Shown: piece after piece, positions 1-9,622 of the stretch
Position numbering within the stretch: position 1 is the stretch's first letter
How the letters are laid out: every line of letters begins with the position of its first letter
Source: an uncultured Cellulosilyticum sp.
GTDB lineage: Bacteria; Bacillota; Clostridia; Lachnospirales; Cellulosilyticaceae
DNA: 35,504 bases
NCBI GenBank assembly: GCA_934725855.1
Contig: CAKVCL010000034.1
Span: 1-35,504, forward strand
Direction: 5' to 3'
The notes under the pieces: model-generated
What the model saw: only the letters and a program-made list of their open reading frames with translations
Told to the model about the DNA's origin: nothing
Databases searched by the model: none
Program-made: the position numbers and the translations under genes

Positions 1-83
1 CAAAAATTAAGAAAATATGCTAGTTTCAATTCAAAGTCATTTTTTATTAAAATTGCTCTCAAGGCTGAATAGTAACCTTGATG

Positions 84-863
84 CTACTTCTTTCGAATGA
101 TTTCATACATGCAGACAGCCGTTGCTACAGAAGCATTTAACGATTCTGCCCCACCAGGCATTGGAATCATGATCGTCTCGTCTGTATGCTCTAAACAATA
201 CTCGGATACCCCATTGCCTTCATTCCCAATAACAAGTGCCATCTTACTTGCAAAGTTAACCTCATAGACCCACTTAGACGTCTCTTTTAAAGCCGTTGTA
301 TAAATTTTAACGTCTTCTTTCTTTAATCTAGAAAAATACGCTTCTATTTCTCCATCCACCACAATAGGCATATAAAATAAAGAGCTCATGGTAGAACGCA
401 CAACTTTAGGACTATACAAGTCTACACATCCTTTAGTCATTAAAATGCCTTTAAAATTAAACGCATGTGCTGTACGGATAATGGTTCCTAGATTACCTGG
501 ATCTTGTAAATTCTCTAGGACTAAATAGTTGCCTTGTTCAAACCTAAAGGTTTCTAGCTGACAATCTACTCGCTTTACCACCGCCATAATGCCTTGTGGT
601 GACTCTGTCTCACTGATCTGTGCAAATAAACTATCTGGTAATACCAAAATCTCTTTTGCTAAGATAGATTCCTCAATATGCTTCTCTACGCTCTCACTAA
701 CTAATAAGGTTTGAATGTCAATATGGGAAGGAATTTCTTTAACTGCTCTTATTCCCTCTATAACAAATAAACCTTGCTTTTTTCTAGCTGCTTTTTTCTT
801 TAACAATTCCTTCACTAATTTAATAGAAGGATTTTGCATACTTGTGACTTGCTTTTTATTCAT
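84..863 (-). CDS. TrmH/SpoU-family RNA 2'-O-methyltransferase
   Basis: This is a SAM-dependent 2'-O-ribose methyltransferase of the SpoU (SPOUT, trefoil-knot) class, acting on rRNA or tRNA in the cytoplasm. All three SpoU motifs are visible: QDPGNLGTIIRTA in the middle of the protein, LVIGNEGNGVS, and IPMPGGAESLNASVATA near the C-terminus. The N-terminal part (SIKLVKELLKKKAARKKQGLFVIEG) matches the substrate-binding domain seen before the SpoU domain in 23S rRNA enzymes of this type. I chose the ATG at 863 because GGAAGAG lies just upstream and the start overlaps the ktrA stop by a few bases. An upstream ATG at 908 would sit deep inside ktrA. The gene is translationally coupled as the last gene of the ktrB-ktrA operon. 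The target nucleotide cannot be told from the sequence, so no symbol is given. Confidence 0.88.
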   Translation of the reverse strand: MNKKQVTSMQNPSIKLVKELLKKKAARKKQGLFVIEGIRAVKEIPSHIDIQTLLVSESVEKHIEESILAKEILVLPDSLFAQISETESPQGIMAVVKRVDCQLETFRFEQGNYLVLENLQDPGNLGTIIRTAHAFNFKGILMTKGCVDLYSPKVVRSTMSSLFYMPIVVDGEIEAYFSRLKKEDVKIYTTALKETSKWVYEVNFASKMALVIGNEGNGVSEYCLEHTDETIMIPMPGGAESLNASVATAVCMYEIIRKK

Positions 864-1518
864 TTCGTTTCTCTTCCAATTCTTGAATACTCTTATTTTC
901 TCCCACAATGACTAATAAGTCCTCTTCCATTAATACAAAATCAGGTTTTGGTGTGACTTGAATCGTGTCACCTCTTTCAATCGCAATAATATTAATGCCA
1001 TATCTTGCACGGATATCTAAACTCGCAATAGACTTTCCTGCCCACTCTGGTAAAATGGCAATCTCCATAATGCTATAGTCCTGAGAAAGCTGAATATAAT
1101 CAATAATATTTCCAGCAATTAAGTTATTAGCCAGTCGTTTACCCATATCATATTCTGGTGAAATGATACGATCAGCGCCTAATTTCTCTAGTACCTTCTT
1201 ATGTGATAATGTACTGGCTTTTGATACCACATAAGGCACATTAAGCTCCTTAAGTAGTAAAGTAATCATAATACTAGATTGAATATCTTTCCCCATCGCT
1301 ACAATCGCCACATCAAAATTACGAATGCCTAATTTTTTTAGCGTTTCCATATCCGTTGCGTCCGCTTGTACGGCTTGTGTCACGACCGTTGAAATATCTT
1401 GAATCTTCTCCTCTGATTTATCCACCACCATGACTTCATACCCTGCCTCGGCTAAAGTTTTTGCAAGGCTTGTTCCAAATCTCCCTAATCCAAAAACAAC
1501 AAATTGTTTGACTTTCAC
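856..1518 (-). CDS. ktrA: Ktr/Trk potassium uptake regulatory subunit (RCK protein)
   Basis: This is the cytoplasmic gating ring subunit of a Ktr-type K+ uptake system. It binds nucleotide in the N-terminal RCK domain and ligand in the C-terminal RCK_C domain. The Rossmann motif GLGRFGTSLAKTL is at residues 10-22, followed by an acidic strand end (VMVVDKSEE) as expected for NAD/ATP-binding RCK domains. The C-terminal part (MEIAILPEWAGKSIASLDIRA) is a typical TrkA_C fold. At 220 residues it is the single-RCK KtrA size, not the double-RCK E. coli TrkA. It lies 15 bases after the channel gene and overlaps the methyltransferase start, so the three genes form one operon. Family assignment is firm; the Ktr rather than Trk label rests on size and partner. 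Confidence 0.93.
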   Translation of the reverse strand: MKVKQFVVFGLGRFGTSLAKTLAEAGYEVMVVDKSEEKIQDISTVVTQAVQADATDMETLKKLGIRNFDVAIVAMGKDIQSSIMITLLLKELNVPYVVSKASTLSHKKVLEKLGADRIISPEYDMGKRLANNLIAGNIIDYIQLSQDYSIMEIAILPEWAGKSIASLDIRARYGINIIAIERGDTIQVTPKPDFVLMEEDLLVIVGENKSIQELEEKRNE

Positions 1519-1533
1519 TATAATCCTCCTATT

Positions 1534-2964
1534 CTATCCCACCATAATTTTATCTTCTGGATATTGAATATCCACTTTTTGTTTTTCTTTATCTCTTTTT
1601 CTAACCATTAAGGCAACAGCCATCGTTACTGGGCCTAAACGTCCAATAAACATTACCACCATAATGGTGATTTTTCCTATTAAGCTCAGCCCTGATGTAA
1701 TCCCTAAAGTCGTCCCCACTGTTGCAAAAGCAGAGATTGTTTCAAATAGAATCTCCATAAATGTAAAGTCTTCCGTAATACTTAAAATGCCCACTACTGT
1801 AAAGATGACAAGTATGGAAATCATAATAATCGTTAAAGCTCTAGAAACCACATCAAATGCGATTCTTCTTTTAAAGACAACAATTTCATCATTCCCTTTG
1901 ATGGTATTATAAGCACATAGTACCACAACCCCAATGGTGACTGTCTTGATGCCACCGGCTGTACCGGCTGGTGACCCACCAATTAACATCAAAATCATGG
2001 TAAACAATTTAGAAGTATCAGTCAGCCCACCTAATGGCACCGTATTAAATCCAGCTGTACGAGGGGATACAGCTTGAAACCAAGCCGCATAAATTTTCTC
2101 TTTAAGACTAAGCACGCCTAATGTAGCAGGATTATGATATTCCAAAACAAAAATAACCACAAAGCCAGATACCAATAAAAGTGTTGAAATCACCCATACT
2201 AATTTAGTATGTAAGCTTAATTTATTAATCGCTTGCTTCCATGTATAATGCTTAGGTGCTTTTTTCTTATTAACAAATAGCTTAACCGTATCGACCCAAA
2301 CACTAAAACCTAATCCGCTCAAAATAATTAAACTGGTGATTACAAAATTGACGAGTCCATTTCCTACATAAGGCGTTAAGCTACTATCCCCAATTAAATC
2401 AAATCCTGCATTACAAAATGCAGAAATGGAATGAAAAATAGCATAAGCCATGCCTTTAATCAGTCCAAATTGAGGAATAAAAGCAAACGCCAATAAAATA
2501 GCCCCTACCCCTTCTACAAAAAGTGTGCCTTTTACAATCAGCTTCGTAAAACGAACCACACCCGCCGTTGTATTGAAATTTAAGGCTTCTTGCATCACCA
2601 GACGATTTTTTAAAGAAATTCGTTTGCCCAGTAACACATAAATCATGCTCACTAAAGACATAAACCCTAAGCCCCCAATTTGAATACAACAAATCAAAAC
2701 AACCTTTCCAAACGTTGACCAATAAGCTGCGGTATTGACGACCGAAAGTCCTGTGACACAAACAGCTGAAGTCGCCGTAAACAAGGCATCAATAAAGGGG
2801 GTTATCTGACCACTTTTAGAACTGATGGGTAACATCAAAATCAAACTAGAAACGATAATTAATCCTAAAAAGCCACCTACTAATATCTGGGCTGCATTCA
2901 TCCCTTTCATCCACTTGATTTCTTTATTTCTCCGTATGAATCCCGGGATTTCATCATGTTTCAT
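1534..2964 (-). CDS. ktrB: Potassium uptake channel subunit, TrkH/KtrB family
   Basis: This is an integral membrane K+ transport subunit. The 476-residue protein is built of repeated M1-P-M2 units. Filter-type loops are visible in order: TSAVCVTGLSV, SAFCNAGFDL, SPRTAGFNTV and SAFATVGTTLG, each with the conserved glycine of the single-Gly K+ filter of this superfamily. The length is that of KtrB, close to other Gram-positive KtrB proteins. The start ATG at 2964 follows TAAGGAGAGAG at normal spacing. It is the first gene of the ktrB-ktrA-methyltransferase operon. No long leader such as a cyclic-di-AMP riboswitch fits in the roughly 100 bases between this start and the pyk terminator. Confidence 0.94.
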   Translation of the reverse strand: MKHDEIPGFIRRNKEIKWMKGMNAAQILVGGFLGLIIVSSLILMLPISSKSGQITPFIDALFTATSAVCVTGLSVVNTAAYWSTFGKVVLICCIQIGGLGFMSLVSMIYVLLGKRISLKNRLVMQEALNFNTTAGVVRFTKLIVKGTLFVEGVGAILLAFAFIPQFGLIKGMAYAIFHSISAFCNAGFDLIGDSSLTPYVGNGLVNFVITSLIILSGLGFSVWVDTVKLFVNKKKAPKHYTWKQAINKLSLHTKLVWVISTLLLVSGFVVIFVLEYHNPATLGVLSLKEKIYAAWFQAVSPRTAGFNTVPLGGLTDTSKLFTMILMLIGGSPAGTAGGIKTVTIGVVVLCAYNTIKGNDEIVVFKRRIAFDVVSRALTIIMISILVIFTVVGILSITEDFTFMEILFETISAFATVGTTLGITSGLSLIGKITIMVVMFIGRLGPVTMAVALMVRKRDKEKQKVDIQYPEDKIMVG

Positions 2965-3067
2965 ATGACTCTCTCCTTATATTTCTATCTATCACTATTT
3001 TTTCTTATTGTATACTATAATGCCTAAAATATCTATATAAAAGTCACCATTCATCCTTTATCCACGT

Positions 3068-3101
3068 AAAAAAAGCACCAGTCTAAGCTGATGCTTTTTT
3101 T
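3068..3101 (-). terminator. Rho-independent terminator after pyk
   Basis: The arms AAAAAAAGCA (3068-3077) and TGCTTTTTTT (3092-3101) enclose further pairing CAG/CTG. Read on the minus strand the hairpin ends in seven T residues. It begins two bases after the pyk stop and separates pfkA-pyk from the ktr operon. Confidence 0.9.
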
Positions 3102-3103
3102 AA

Positions 3104-4882
3104 CTATGCTTCGCTGTTACCATGTACAACGCCGTTATAAATATAACCATTTTGACTATCCACAGTAATCACTGTTGCTGTTTTAAGTCCTTCTAAAATA
3201 CCGTTGGCGCCAATAATAACAGGGATATCCAATGTTCTTCCTACAATCACTGCATGATTGTTCTCATCTAAGGCACTTTCTTCTACAACAATGGCACTTG
3301 CTTTCTTCATATAAGGAAGTAGCTCATTCGTGGTTTTATGTGCCACTAAAATGTCACCTTGTCTAAAAGTCTTTTTTGCTTCTTCTAAGGCTTTGATCAC
3401 GCAAGCTCTACCTGTTACAATTTTATCGCCATAGCCCTCCCCTTTGGATAAAACGCTCCCTACATATTGAACACGCATAATATTAGAAGAGCCTTCACGT
3501 CCCACTGGTACACCAGCTGATAAAACGATCACATCTCCTTGCTGAGCTAAACCAGTACTTTCAATCTTGCTGACTGCTCTAGCAAATACATCATCTGTTG
3601 AATCACCTGGCTTGCTTTCAATCAGAAGTGGTTTACATCCCCATACTAAGTTGAGTTGTCTTTGTACACGTTCATTATATGTGCAACCTACAATTGGACA
3701 AGACGGTTTGAATTTTGAAATAGAACGAGCTGTATAACCTGATTTTGTAATGCTCACAATACAAGCTGCTTCTAACTCTTTAGCTGCACTACATGTGGCA
3801 TGACTCATGGCATTTGTCATACTGATTCCATAGGCTTTAGGCTGAAGTAATGGCATTTCACCACTTAAAACCTCTGCTTCAGCAGCTTCTGCAATTCTCG
3901 CCATGGTCTGGATGGCTTCAATTGGATAATCTCCTTTTGCCGTTTCACCAGAAAGCATAATCGCCGATGTGCCATCAAAGATCGCATTAGCAACATCTGT
4001 TGTTTCTGCTCTTGTTGGCCTAGGATTACGAATCATCGAATCTAGCATCTGTGTTGCCGTAATAACCGGTTTACCCGCTCTGTTCGCTTTTTTAATGAGC
4101 ATTTTTTGAACAATAGGGACTTCCTCCGTTGGAATTTCAACACCAAGATCTCCTCTCGCTACCATGATAGCATCTGCCACTTCGATGATTTCATCAATAT
4201 TATTGACACCATCTCTATTTTCAATTTTAGCAATGATTTGGATGTCTGCACCACCTGCATCTTCAAGTACTTGACGGATTTTAATCACATCTGATGCTTG
4301 TCTAATAAATGAAGCCGCAATATAATCAAATCCAGCTTTTGCAGCAAATTGCACATCTAAAATATCTTTTTCGGTAAGTGCTGGTAAATTAACAAATGTA
4401 TCTGGAATGTTGATGCCTTTTCTTGAACCTAACATTCCACCATTGAGTACAACACACTTAATATCATTTCCATCAATTTCGCTTACCTTAAGTTCTATTA
4501 GTCCATCATCTATTAAAATGCGACTTCCTACTTCTAAATCTTCAGCAAGTCCTTTATAAGTCACGCTGACCTTTTGCTTGTCGCCTTCGATTTCTTTTGT
4601 CGTTAACGTAAAGCAATCCCCTATGCTTAGCTTGACATCCTCATCATTTTTCAAAACACCTGTACGGATTTCAGGTCCTTTTGTATCTAAAATAAGTGGA
4701 ATCGGTTTCTTTAATGCATCTCTTACTTTAATCACTCTCTTTGCTGTTTCACCATGAATTTCATGATTATCATGAGAGAAATTAATACGAATCGCATCTG
4801 CTCCAGCCTGTAAAATTCTTTTAATATTTTCCTCGTCACGTGTCTTTGGTCCTAAAGTACATATAATTTTTGTTCTGCGCAT
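3104..4882 (-). CDS. pyk: Pyruvate kinase with C-terminal PEP-utilising domain
   Basis: This enzyme converts PEP and ADP to pyruvate and ATP, the last step of glycolysis, in the cytoplasm. The N-terminus (RRTKIICTLGPKTRDEENI) and the core signature IIAKIENRDGVNNIDEII with MVARGDLGVEIP are classic pyruvate kinase motifs, as is ATQMLDSMI. At 592 residues it is longer than the roughly 475-residue enterobacterial enzyme. The extra part, about residues 480-590, is a PEP-utiliser mobile-domain homologue containing GRACVIKALEEA, as in Bacillus-type enzymes. The ATG at 4882 follows AAGGGGG. It lies 78 bases after pfkA and ends at a strong terminator, so pfkA-pyk is an operon for two regulated glycolytic steps. 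Confidence 0.97.
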   Translation of the reverse strand: MRRTKIICTLGPKTRDEENIKRILQAGADAIRINFSHDNHEIHGETAKRVIKVRDALKKPIPLILDTKGPEIRTGVLKNDEDVKLSIGDCFTLTTKEIEGDKQKVSVTYKGLAEDLEVGSRILIDDGLIELKVSEIDGNDIKCVVLNGGMLGSRKGINIPDTFVNLPALTEKDILDVQFAAKAGFDYIAASFIRQASDVIKIRQVLEDAGGADIQIIAKIENRDGVNNIDEIIEVADAIMVARGDLGVEIPTEEVPIVQKMLIKKANRAGKPVITATQMLDSMIRNPRPTRAETTDVANAIFDGTSAIMLSGETAKGDYPIEAIQTMARIAEAAEAEVLSGEMPLLQPKAYGISMTNAMSHATCSAAKELEAACIVSITKSGYTARSISKFKPSCPIVGCTYNERVQRQLNLVWGCKPLLIESKPGDSTDDVFARAVSKIESTGLAQQGDVIVLSAGVPVGREGSSNIMRVQYVGSVLSKGEGYGDKIVTGRACVIKALEEAKKTFRQGDILVAHKTTNELLPYMKKASAIVVEESALDENNHAVIVGRTLDIPVIIGANGILEGLKTATVITVDSQNGYIYNGVVHGNSEA

Positions 4883-4960
4883 AATGCCCCCTTGGAACTT
4901 AGTCTTTTATAACAAACTCACTCTTTCTATCTACTTTCTTCTTTCTTTGATAGCTTTAAA

Positions 4961-5932
4961 TTATACAAGTAATTTACTTACTTCATACATATATTCATCA
5001 ATGCTTTTCGTCATAGCAAGTGCTTCATTGATATCGTAATCCACGTATTCACCTTTTACATAAGCTACCACACGTTTTGCCTTACCTTCACATAAAAGAT
5101 CAACTGCTTTTGCACCCATCATAGAAGCATGTAAACGGTCTACTGCTGAAGGTGAGCCTCCTCTTTGAAGGTGTCCTAAAATCGTCGCACGTGTCTCAAT
5201 ACCTGTTACTTGCTCTACTTTCTTAGCCAATGCATCTACACCACCAACACCTTCTGCAACAATGATTAAGCAGTGTTTTTTACCATGATGTTTATTGTCT
5301 AAAATTTGTTTAATAATCTCTTCGTCACTTGGTCTTTCTTTTTCAGGAATGAGTACCATTTCAGCTCCAGAACAAATGGCACACCATAATGCAATATATC
5401 CTGCATTTCTTCCCATTACTTCAACGATTGAACATCTTTGATGTGAAGTAGAGGTATCACGAATTTTATTAATCGCATCCATAGCTGTATTAACTGCTGT
5501 GTCAAAACCAATTGTATATTCTGTGCAAGCAATATCAAGGTCAATGGTTCCTGGAATACCAATTGTATTGATTCCTAAATTAGCAAGTTTTTCAGCCCCT
5601 TTGAATGAGCCATCTCCACCAATTACTACAAGTCCTTCAATCCCAAACACCTTACACATTTCTGCACCACGTGCTTGATATTCTGGTTTAATAAACTCTA
5701 AGCAACGTGCTGTTTGAAGGATTGTACCACCACGTTGTACAATATCAGATACACTTCTTGGTGTAAGTTCAACCACATCACCAGAAAGTAATCCATTGTA
5801 TCCTTTATTAATTCCCATTACTTTTATGCCACGAGCTGTAGCCACACGTACGACTGCACGAATAGCAGCATTCATACCTGGTGCATCACCACCACTTGTT
5901 AAAACGCCAATTGTACTTACTTTATTGCTCAT
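4961..5932 (-). CDS. pfkA: ATP-dependent 6-phosphofructokinase
   Basis: This enzyme phosphorylates fructose 6-phosphate to fructose 1,6-bisphosphate using ATP. Visible motifs are GVLTSGGDAPGMNAAIRA at the N-terminus, GGDGSFKGA (ATP-type, with Gly after the Asp) and the substrate-binding HQRCSIVEVMGRNAGYIALW. The catalytic loop reads PGTIDLD, where the well-studied enzymes read PGTIDND. The two aspartates and the threonine are kept and only the Asn between them is Leu. I recall this variant from other clostridial enzymes. At 323 residues it is normal length. The start follows AAGGGGG at 5941-5947. A promoter lies upstream, in the gap after dnaE, and pyk follows. Confidence 0.96.
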   Translation of the reverse strand: MSNKVSTIGVLTSGGDAPGMNAAIRAVVRVATARGIKVMGINKGYNGLLSGDVVELTPRSVSDIVQRGGTILQTARCLEFIKPEYQARGAEMCKVFGIEGLVVIGGDGSFKGAEKLANLGINTIGIPGTIDLDIACTEYTIGFDTAVNTAMDAINKIRDTSTSHQRCSIVEVMGRNAGYIALWCAICSGAEMVLIPEKERPSDEEIIKQILDNKHHGKKHCLIIVAEGVGGVDALAKKVEQVTGIETRATILGHLQRGGSPSAVDRLHASMMGAKAVDLLCEGKAKRVVAYVKGEYVDYDINEALAMTKSIDEYMYEVSKLLV

Positions 5933-6040
5933 AAAATAACCCCCTTATGGTTGTTTAATTTTTAACTCTCTCCTAATTGGTAACTTAATAACAAATAGAT
6001 ACTAAAATACATTGAACTATCATAGTATTTAGCCCTTATT

Positions 6041-6069
6041 ATTTTACTTAATACGACTTAAAATATCAA
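6041..6069 (-). promoter_or_regulatory. Promoter of the pfkA-pyk operon
   Basis: On the minus strand, TTGATA (6064-6069) is followed after exactly 17 bases by TAAAAT (6041-6046). It lies in the 147-base gap between the dnaE stop and the pfkA start, pointing at pfkA. A vegetative sigma-A promoter is the simplest reading. Confidence 0.6.
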
Positions 6070-6079
6070 TAGGTTATGA

Positions 6080-9000
6080 TTAATTCGTAATAATCACACA
6101 CCCATTTCCCAATAAACTTGTTAATTTATTTACAAACTCTTCTGAAATGCTCACATTATATCGAGATGGGAAAGCTTTTTTAGTGCCATCCTCTTTATTT
6201 TCAACAATTACCTTTACATTCCCTTTATATGCCTTAAAAAGTTCTAATAATTGTCCTCGCACCTTGGCCGTTCTTTGACTTTCATCTAATCTTAATAAAA
6301 CATGTGGCTCATTAGCACCTGGTTTTATTAAATCATCAAGTGATGTGATTTCTTCTGCTAGCACCACTACATTATTTTCCTCTTTAATAGAAATACGTCC
6401 TTTAATTAAAAGGACACTATCTTCCGGAAATCTTACGTAGCGATCATATAAATTCGGGAAAATAATCACTTCCAAGGTGCCTCTAATATCTTCAAGGGTT
6501 AAGAACGCCATTTTTTTATTACTCTTTGTAAAAATTACTTTTTTATCAGCTACCATTCCTCCAACCACCACTAGTTGCCCATCATAAACTGGAAGCTCTT
6601 GCACTTGGAGCTCTTCTTCCTCATTCATTTGCATCCTATCACTGGTCATAGTAATGTATTTTTCTAAAGTCCCTCTTACTTTATCTAGTGGATGTCCACT
6701 TAAATAAATGCCTAGCACTTCTTTTTCATAAGCTAATAATGTTTTGCTATCAAACTCTTCCATATCTGGTAGATGATCTTTATCCTCTATTGTTTCTTCT
6801 CCACTTAAGGCGAATAAATCCATTTGCCCAGTAATATTATTTTTTCGTGTATGTGAAATTCCCTCTGCAATCTGCTTATAAACCGACAAATATTGACTTC
6901 TCTTACCTCCAAGAGAATCAAATGCACCTGCTAAAATAAGATTTTCAATACTTCTTTTATTGGTATCCTTACTATCCATACGGTTATAAAAATCTGTAAG
7001 ACTCTTAAACGGGCCACTTGCCTCACGCTCTTCCACAATACGGTCTACCACATTTTTACCTACATTTTTAATCGCTGCAAGTCCAAATAGGATCTTATCC
7101 GCTTTTACATCAAAATATGCAAAACCTTCATTAATATTAGGTGGTAATACCTCTATTTTCATCTTCTTACACGTTTCCATATATCCCGTTATCTTCGAAG
7201 TATTTTCCATTATAGAAGTCATTAAAGCCGCCATAAATTCCACTTTATAGTAAGTTTTTAAATAAGCTGTTTGATAAGCAACTACTGCATAAGCCGCAGC
7301 ATGAGATTTATTAAAAGCATATTTTGCAAAATCCACCATCTCATCGAAAATCTGATTGGCTGTTTTTTCATCAATGCCATTTGCAATACACCCTGGAATG
7401 TCTGCGCCATCCCCATGTAAGAAGATTTCACGTTCTTTATTCATGACATCGATTTTCTTTTTTCCCATGGCACGTCTTAATAAGTCACTACGTCCTAAAC
7501 TATAGCCTGCAAGGTCACGTACAATCTGCATAACTTGCTCCTGATAAACAATGCATCCGTAGGTATTATTTAAGATAGGTTCTAGTTTTGGATGGGTATA
7601 AGAAATGCGATGGCCATCCCTTTTTCCTTCTACATACTTAGGAATAAAGTCCATTGGCCCTGGACGGTATAAGGAAACACCCGCAATAATATCTTCTAGG
7701 CAAGTTGGTGCAAGTTCCTTCATGAAGTTTTTCATTCCAGCACTTTCAAGTTGGAATACACCATCTGTATTTCCTGAAGCAATTAAAGCATAAACTTTAG
7801 GATCATGATCATCAATTTGACTCATATTAAGCTTAATGCCTCGATTTTTTTCTACTAATTTTGCCGCATTATCAATAACTGTTAAGGTTCTTAAACCCAA
7901 AAAGTCCATTTTTAATAGGCCAAGTTCCTCTAAAGTGGTCATGGTATATTGCGTAATGAGCAACCCATCGCTGGCATTAAGCGGGACATATTCCATAACC
8001 GGTCTATCTGCAATAACGACGCCCGCTGCGTGCATAGAGGCATGTCTTGGAAGTCCTTCTAATTTCATAGACGTGTCGATTAAATACTTTACTTTTTCAT
8101 CGGCTTCATAAAGCTCTCTAAGGTCCTGATTCATTTCTAATGCTTTTTTAATGGTCATCTTAAGTTCATTAGGAATCATCTTTGCGATCTTATCTACCTC
8201 TGCATAAGGCATATTGATTGCTCTGCCCACATCTCTGATAACGGCTTTAGCAGAAAGGGTTCCAAAAGTGATGATTTGAGATACACAGTCTGCCCCATAT
8301 TTACGAATGACATAATCAATCACTTCTTGACGTCTTTCATAACAGAAATCGATATCAATATCAGGCATGCTGACACGCTCTGGATTTAGAAAACGTTCAA
8401 AAAGCAATTGATACTTGATGGGGTCAATATCTGTAATTTGCAATGAATAAGCCACAATACTTCCTGCCGCACTTCCCCTGCCTGGTCCAACTGGAATGCC
8501 TTGCTCCTTGGCATAACGAATGAAGTCGCCAACAATCAAGAAGTAGTCCACAAATCCCATTTGCTTAATGACACCTAATTCATACTCTAAACGCTCTTTA
8601 AGCTCTGGTGTAACTTCATGATAACGTTTCTCCAGTCCTTCATAGCACCTTTGGGTTAAATAATCACTCGCAAGCTTTCCATCTGGCACATCAAATTTAG
8701 GCAGCTTCAATTTATGAAACTCGAATTCTACATGACATCTTTCCGCGATTTTATTTGTATTAGCGATCGCTTCCATGGCATAAGGGAAAAGACTCGCCAT
8801 CTCTTCACCACTTTTTAGGAAAAATTGTCCACCCTCATAGACCATACGATCTGGGTCATCCATCGTTTTCCCAGTTTGAATACAAAGTAACACTTCATGC
8901 GCCTTAGCATCCTCATCCTTTATATAATGCACATCGTTCGTAACCACCATAGGTATACCTAGTTCATCTGCAATACGCATAGTTTCTTGGTTGACTTTTT

Positions 9001-9550
9001 GTTGCTCTCTCATGCCATGATCTTGTAATTCTAAAAAGAAGTTCCCTTTACCCATGATTTCTTCTAGGGTCATCGCCATTTCACGTGCCGCTTCATATTC
9101 ATCATTTAAAATTTTTCTACTCACTGGTCCTGCAAGGCAAGCCCCTAAGGCAATAATGCCTTTATGATATTGTTTTAATAGTTCTAAATCTATACGTGGT
9201 TTGCGATAAAAGCCTTCAATATAGGCTATTGAAACGAGCTTAATGAGATTTTGATAGCCTTCATTATTTTCTGCTAACAAAACAAGGTGATAGCTTCTTG
9301 CATCTATAGGTTCTTTATCAAAACGCGTTCTAACTGCCAAATAAACTTCGCATCCAATAATTGGCTTAATACCCTTTGCTTTGGCTGCTTTGTAAAAATC
9401 CACTGCGCCATACATCGCTCCATGATCTGTAATCGCTAAGCTTGACATGCCTAACTCTTTTGCCCGATCTAATAAATCGCCAATTTTTGCTGAGCCATCT
9501 AATAAACTGTATTCAGTATGCACATGTAAATGTGTAAACTCTATCGGCAT
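6080..9550 (-). CDS. dnaE: DNA polymerase III alpha subunit (DnaE)
   Basis: This is a C-family replicative DNA polymerase. The N-terminal PHP domain begins at once with FTHLHVHTEYSLLDG and contains AITDHGAMYG. The palm has PVGPGRGSAAGSIVAY and the catalytic PDIDIDF at about residues 395-401. A helix-hairpin-helix region and a C-terminal OB-fold (VVVGGMVADKKVIF) follow. At 1156 residues it is full length for DnaE, and it lacks the exonuclease insertion that would mark PolC. In Gram-positives DnaE works beside PolC, mainly in lagging-strand priming extension. The ATG at 9550 is set by the N-terminal PHP motif. An AAAGGAG ribosome site lies 12-13 bases upstream, with a palindrome in the spacer. 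Confidence 0.97.
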   Translation of the reverse strand: MPIEFTHLHVHTEYSLLDGSAKIGDLLDRAKELGMSSLAITDHGAMYGAVDFYKAAKAKGIKPIIGCEVYLAVRTRFDKEPIDARSYHLVLLAENNEGYQNLIKLVSIAYIEGFYRKPRIDLELLKQYHKGIIALGACLAGPVSRKILNDEYEAAREMAMTLEEIMGKGNFFLELQDHGMREQQKVNQETMRIADELGIPMVVTNDVHYIKDEDAKAHEVLLCIQTGKTMDDPDRMVYEGGQFFLKSGEEMASLFPYAMEAIANTNKIAERCHVEFEFHKLKLPKFDVPDGKLASDYLTQRCYEGLEKRYHEVTPELKERLEYELGVIKQMGFVDYFLIVGDFIRYAKEQGIPVGPGRGSAAGSIVAYSLQITDIDPIKYQLLFERFLNPERVSMPDIDIDFCYERRQEVIDYVIRKYGADCVSQIITFGTLSAKAVIRDVGRAINMPYAEVDKIAKMIPNELKMTIKKALEMNQDLRELYEADEKVKYLIDTSMKLEGLPRHASMHAAGVVIADRPVMEYVPLNASDGLLITQYTMTTLEELGLLKMDFLGLRTLTVIDNAAKLVEKNRGIKLNMSQIDDHDPKVYALIASGNTDGVFQLESAGMKNFMKELAPTCLEDIIAGVSLYRPGPMDFIPKYVEGKRDGHRISYTHPKLEPILNNTYGCIVYQEQVMQIVRDLAGYSLGRSDLLRRAMGKKKIDVMNKEREIFLHGDGADIPGCIANGIDEKTANQIFDEMVDFAKYAFNKSHAAAYAVVAYQTAYLKTYYKVEFMAALMTSIMENTSKITGYMETCKKMKIEVLPPNINEGFAYFDVKADKILFGLAAIKNVGKNVVDRIVEEREASGPFKSLTDFYNRMDSKDTNKRSIENLILAGAFDSLGGKRSQYLSVYKQIAEGISHTRKNNITGQMDLFALSGEETIEDKDHLPDMEEFDSKTLLAYEKEVLGIYLSGHPLDKVRGTLEKYITMTSDRMQMNEEEELQVQELPVYDGQLVVVGGMVADKKVIFTKSNKKMAFLTLEDIRGTLEVIIFPNLYDRYVRFPEDSVLLIKGRISIKEENNVVVLAEEITSLDDLIKPGANEPHVLLRLDESQRTAKVRGQLLELFKAYKGNVKVIVENKEDGTKKAFPSRYNVSISEEFVNKLTSLLGNGCVIITN

Positions 9551-9564
9551 AGCTTATATAAGCT
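9551..9564 (-). promoter_or_regulatory. Perfect palindrome between dnaE ribosome site and start codon
   Basis: AGCTTATATAAGCT fills the whole spacer between AAAGGAG and the dnaE ATG. In RNA it can form a five-base-pair stem with an ATAT loop, which would bring the ribosome site and start codon together. Function is unproved. Confidence 0.45.
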
Positions 9565-9586
9565 CCTTTCCTTTTTTAATAGCACT

Positions 9587-9595
9587 ATTATAACA
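9587..9595 (-). promoter_or_regulatory. Extended -10 promoter element for dnaE
   Basis: Minus strand TGTTATAAT matches an extended -10 (TGN-TATAAT) about 37 bases before the dnaE start. No good -35 box stands at 17 bases upstream, which is usual for extended -10 promoters. Confidence 0.5.
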
Positions 9596-9622
9596 TAAGA
9601 TAGGCTTTACGTCGCACTGGTT

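Noticed and set aside
58..81. Possible terminator after the RNA methyltransferase
   Set aside because: The stem TCAAGG/CCTTGA is only six pairs and no T run follows directly.
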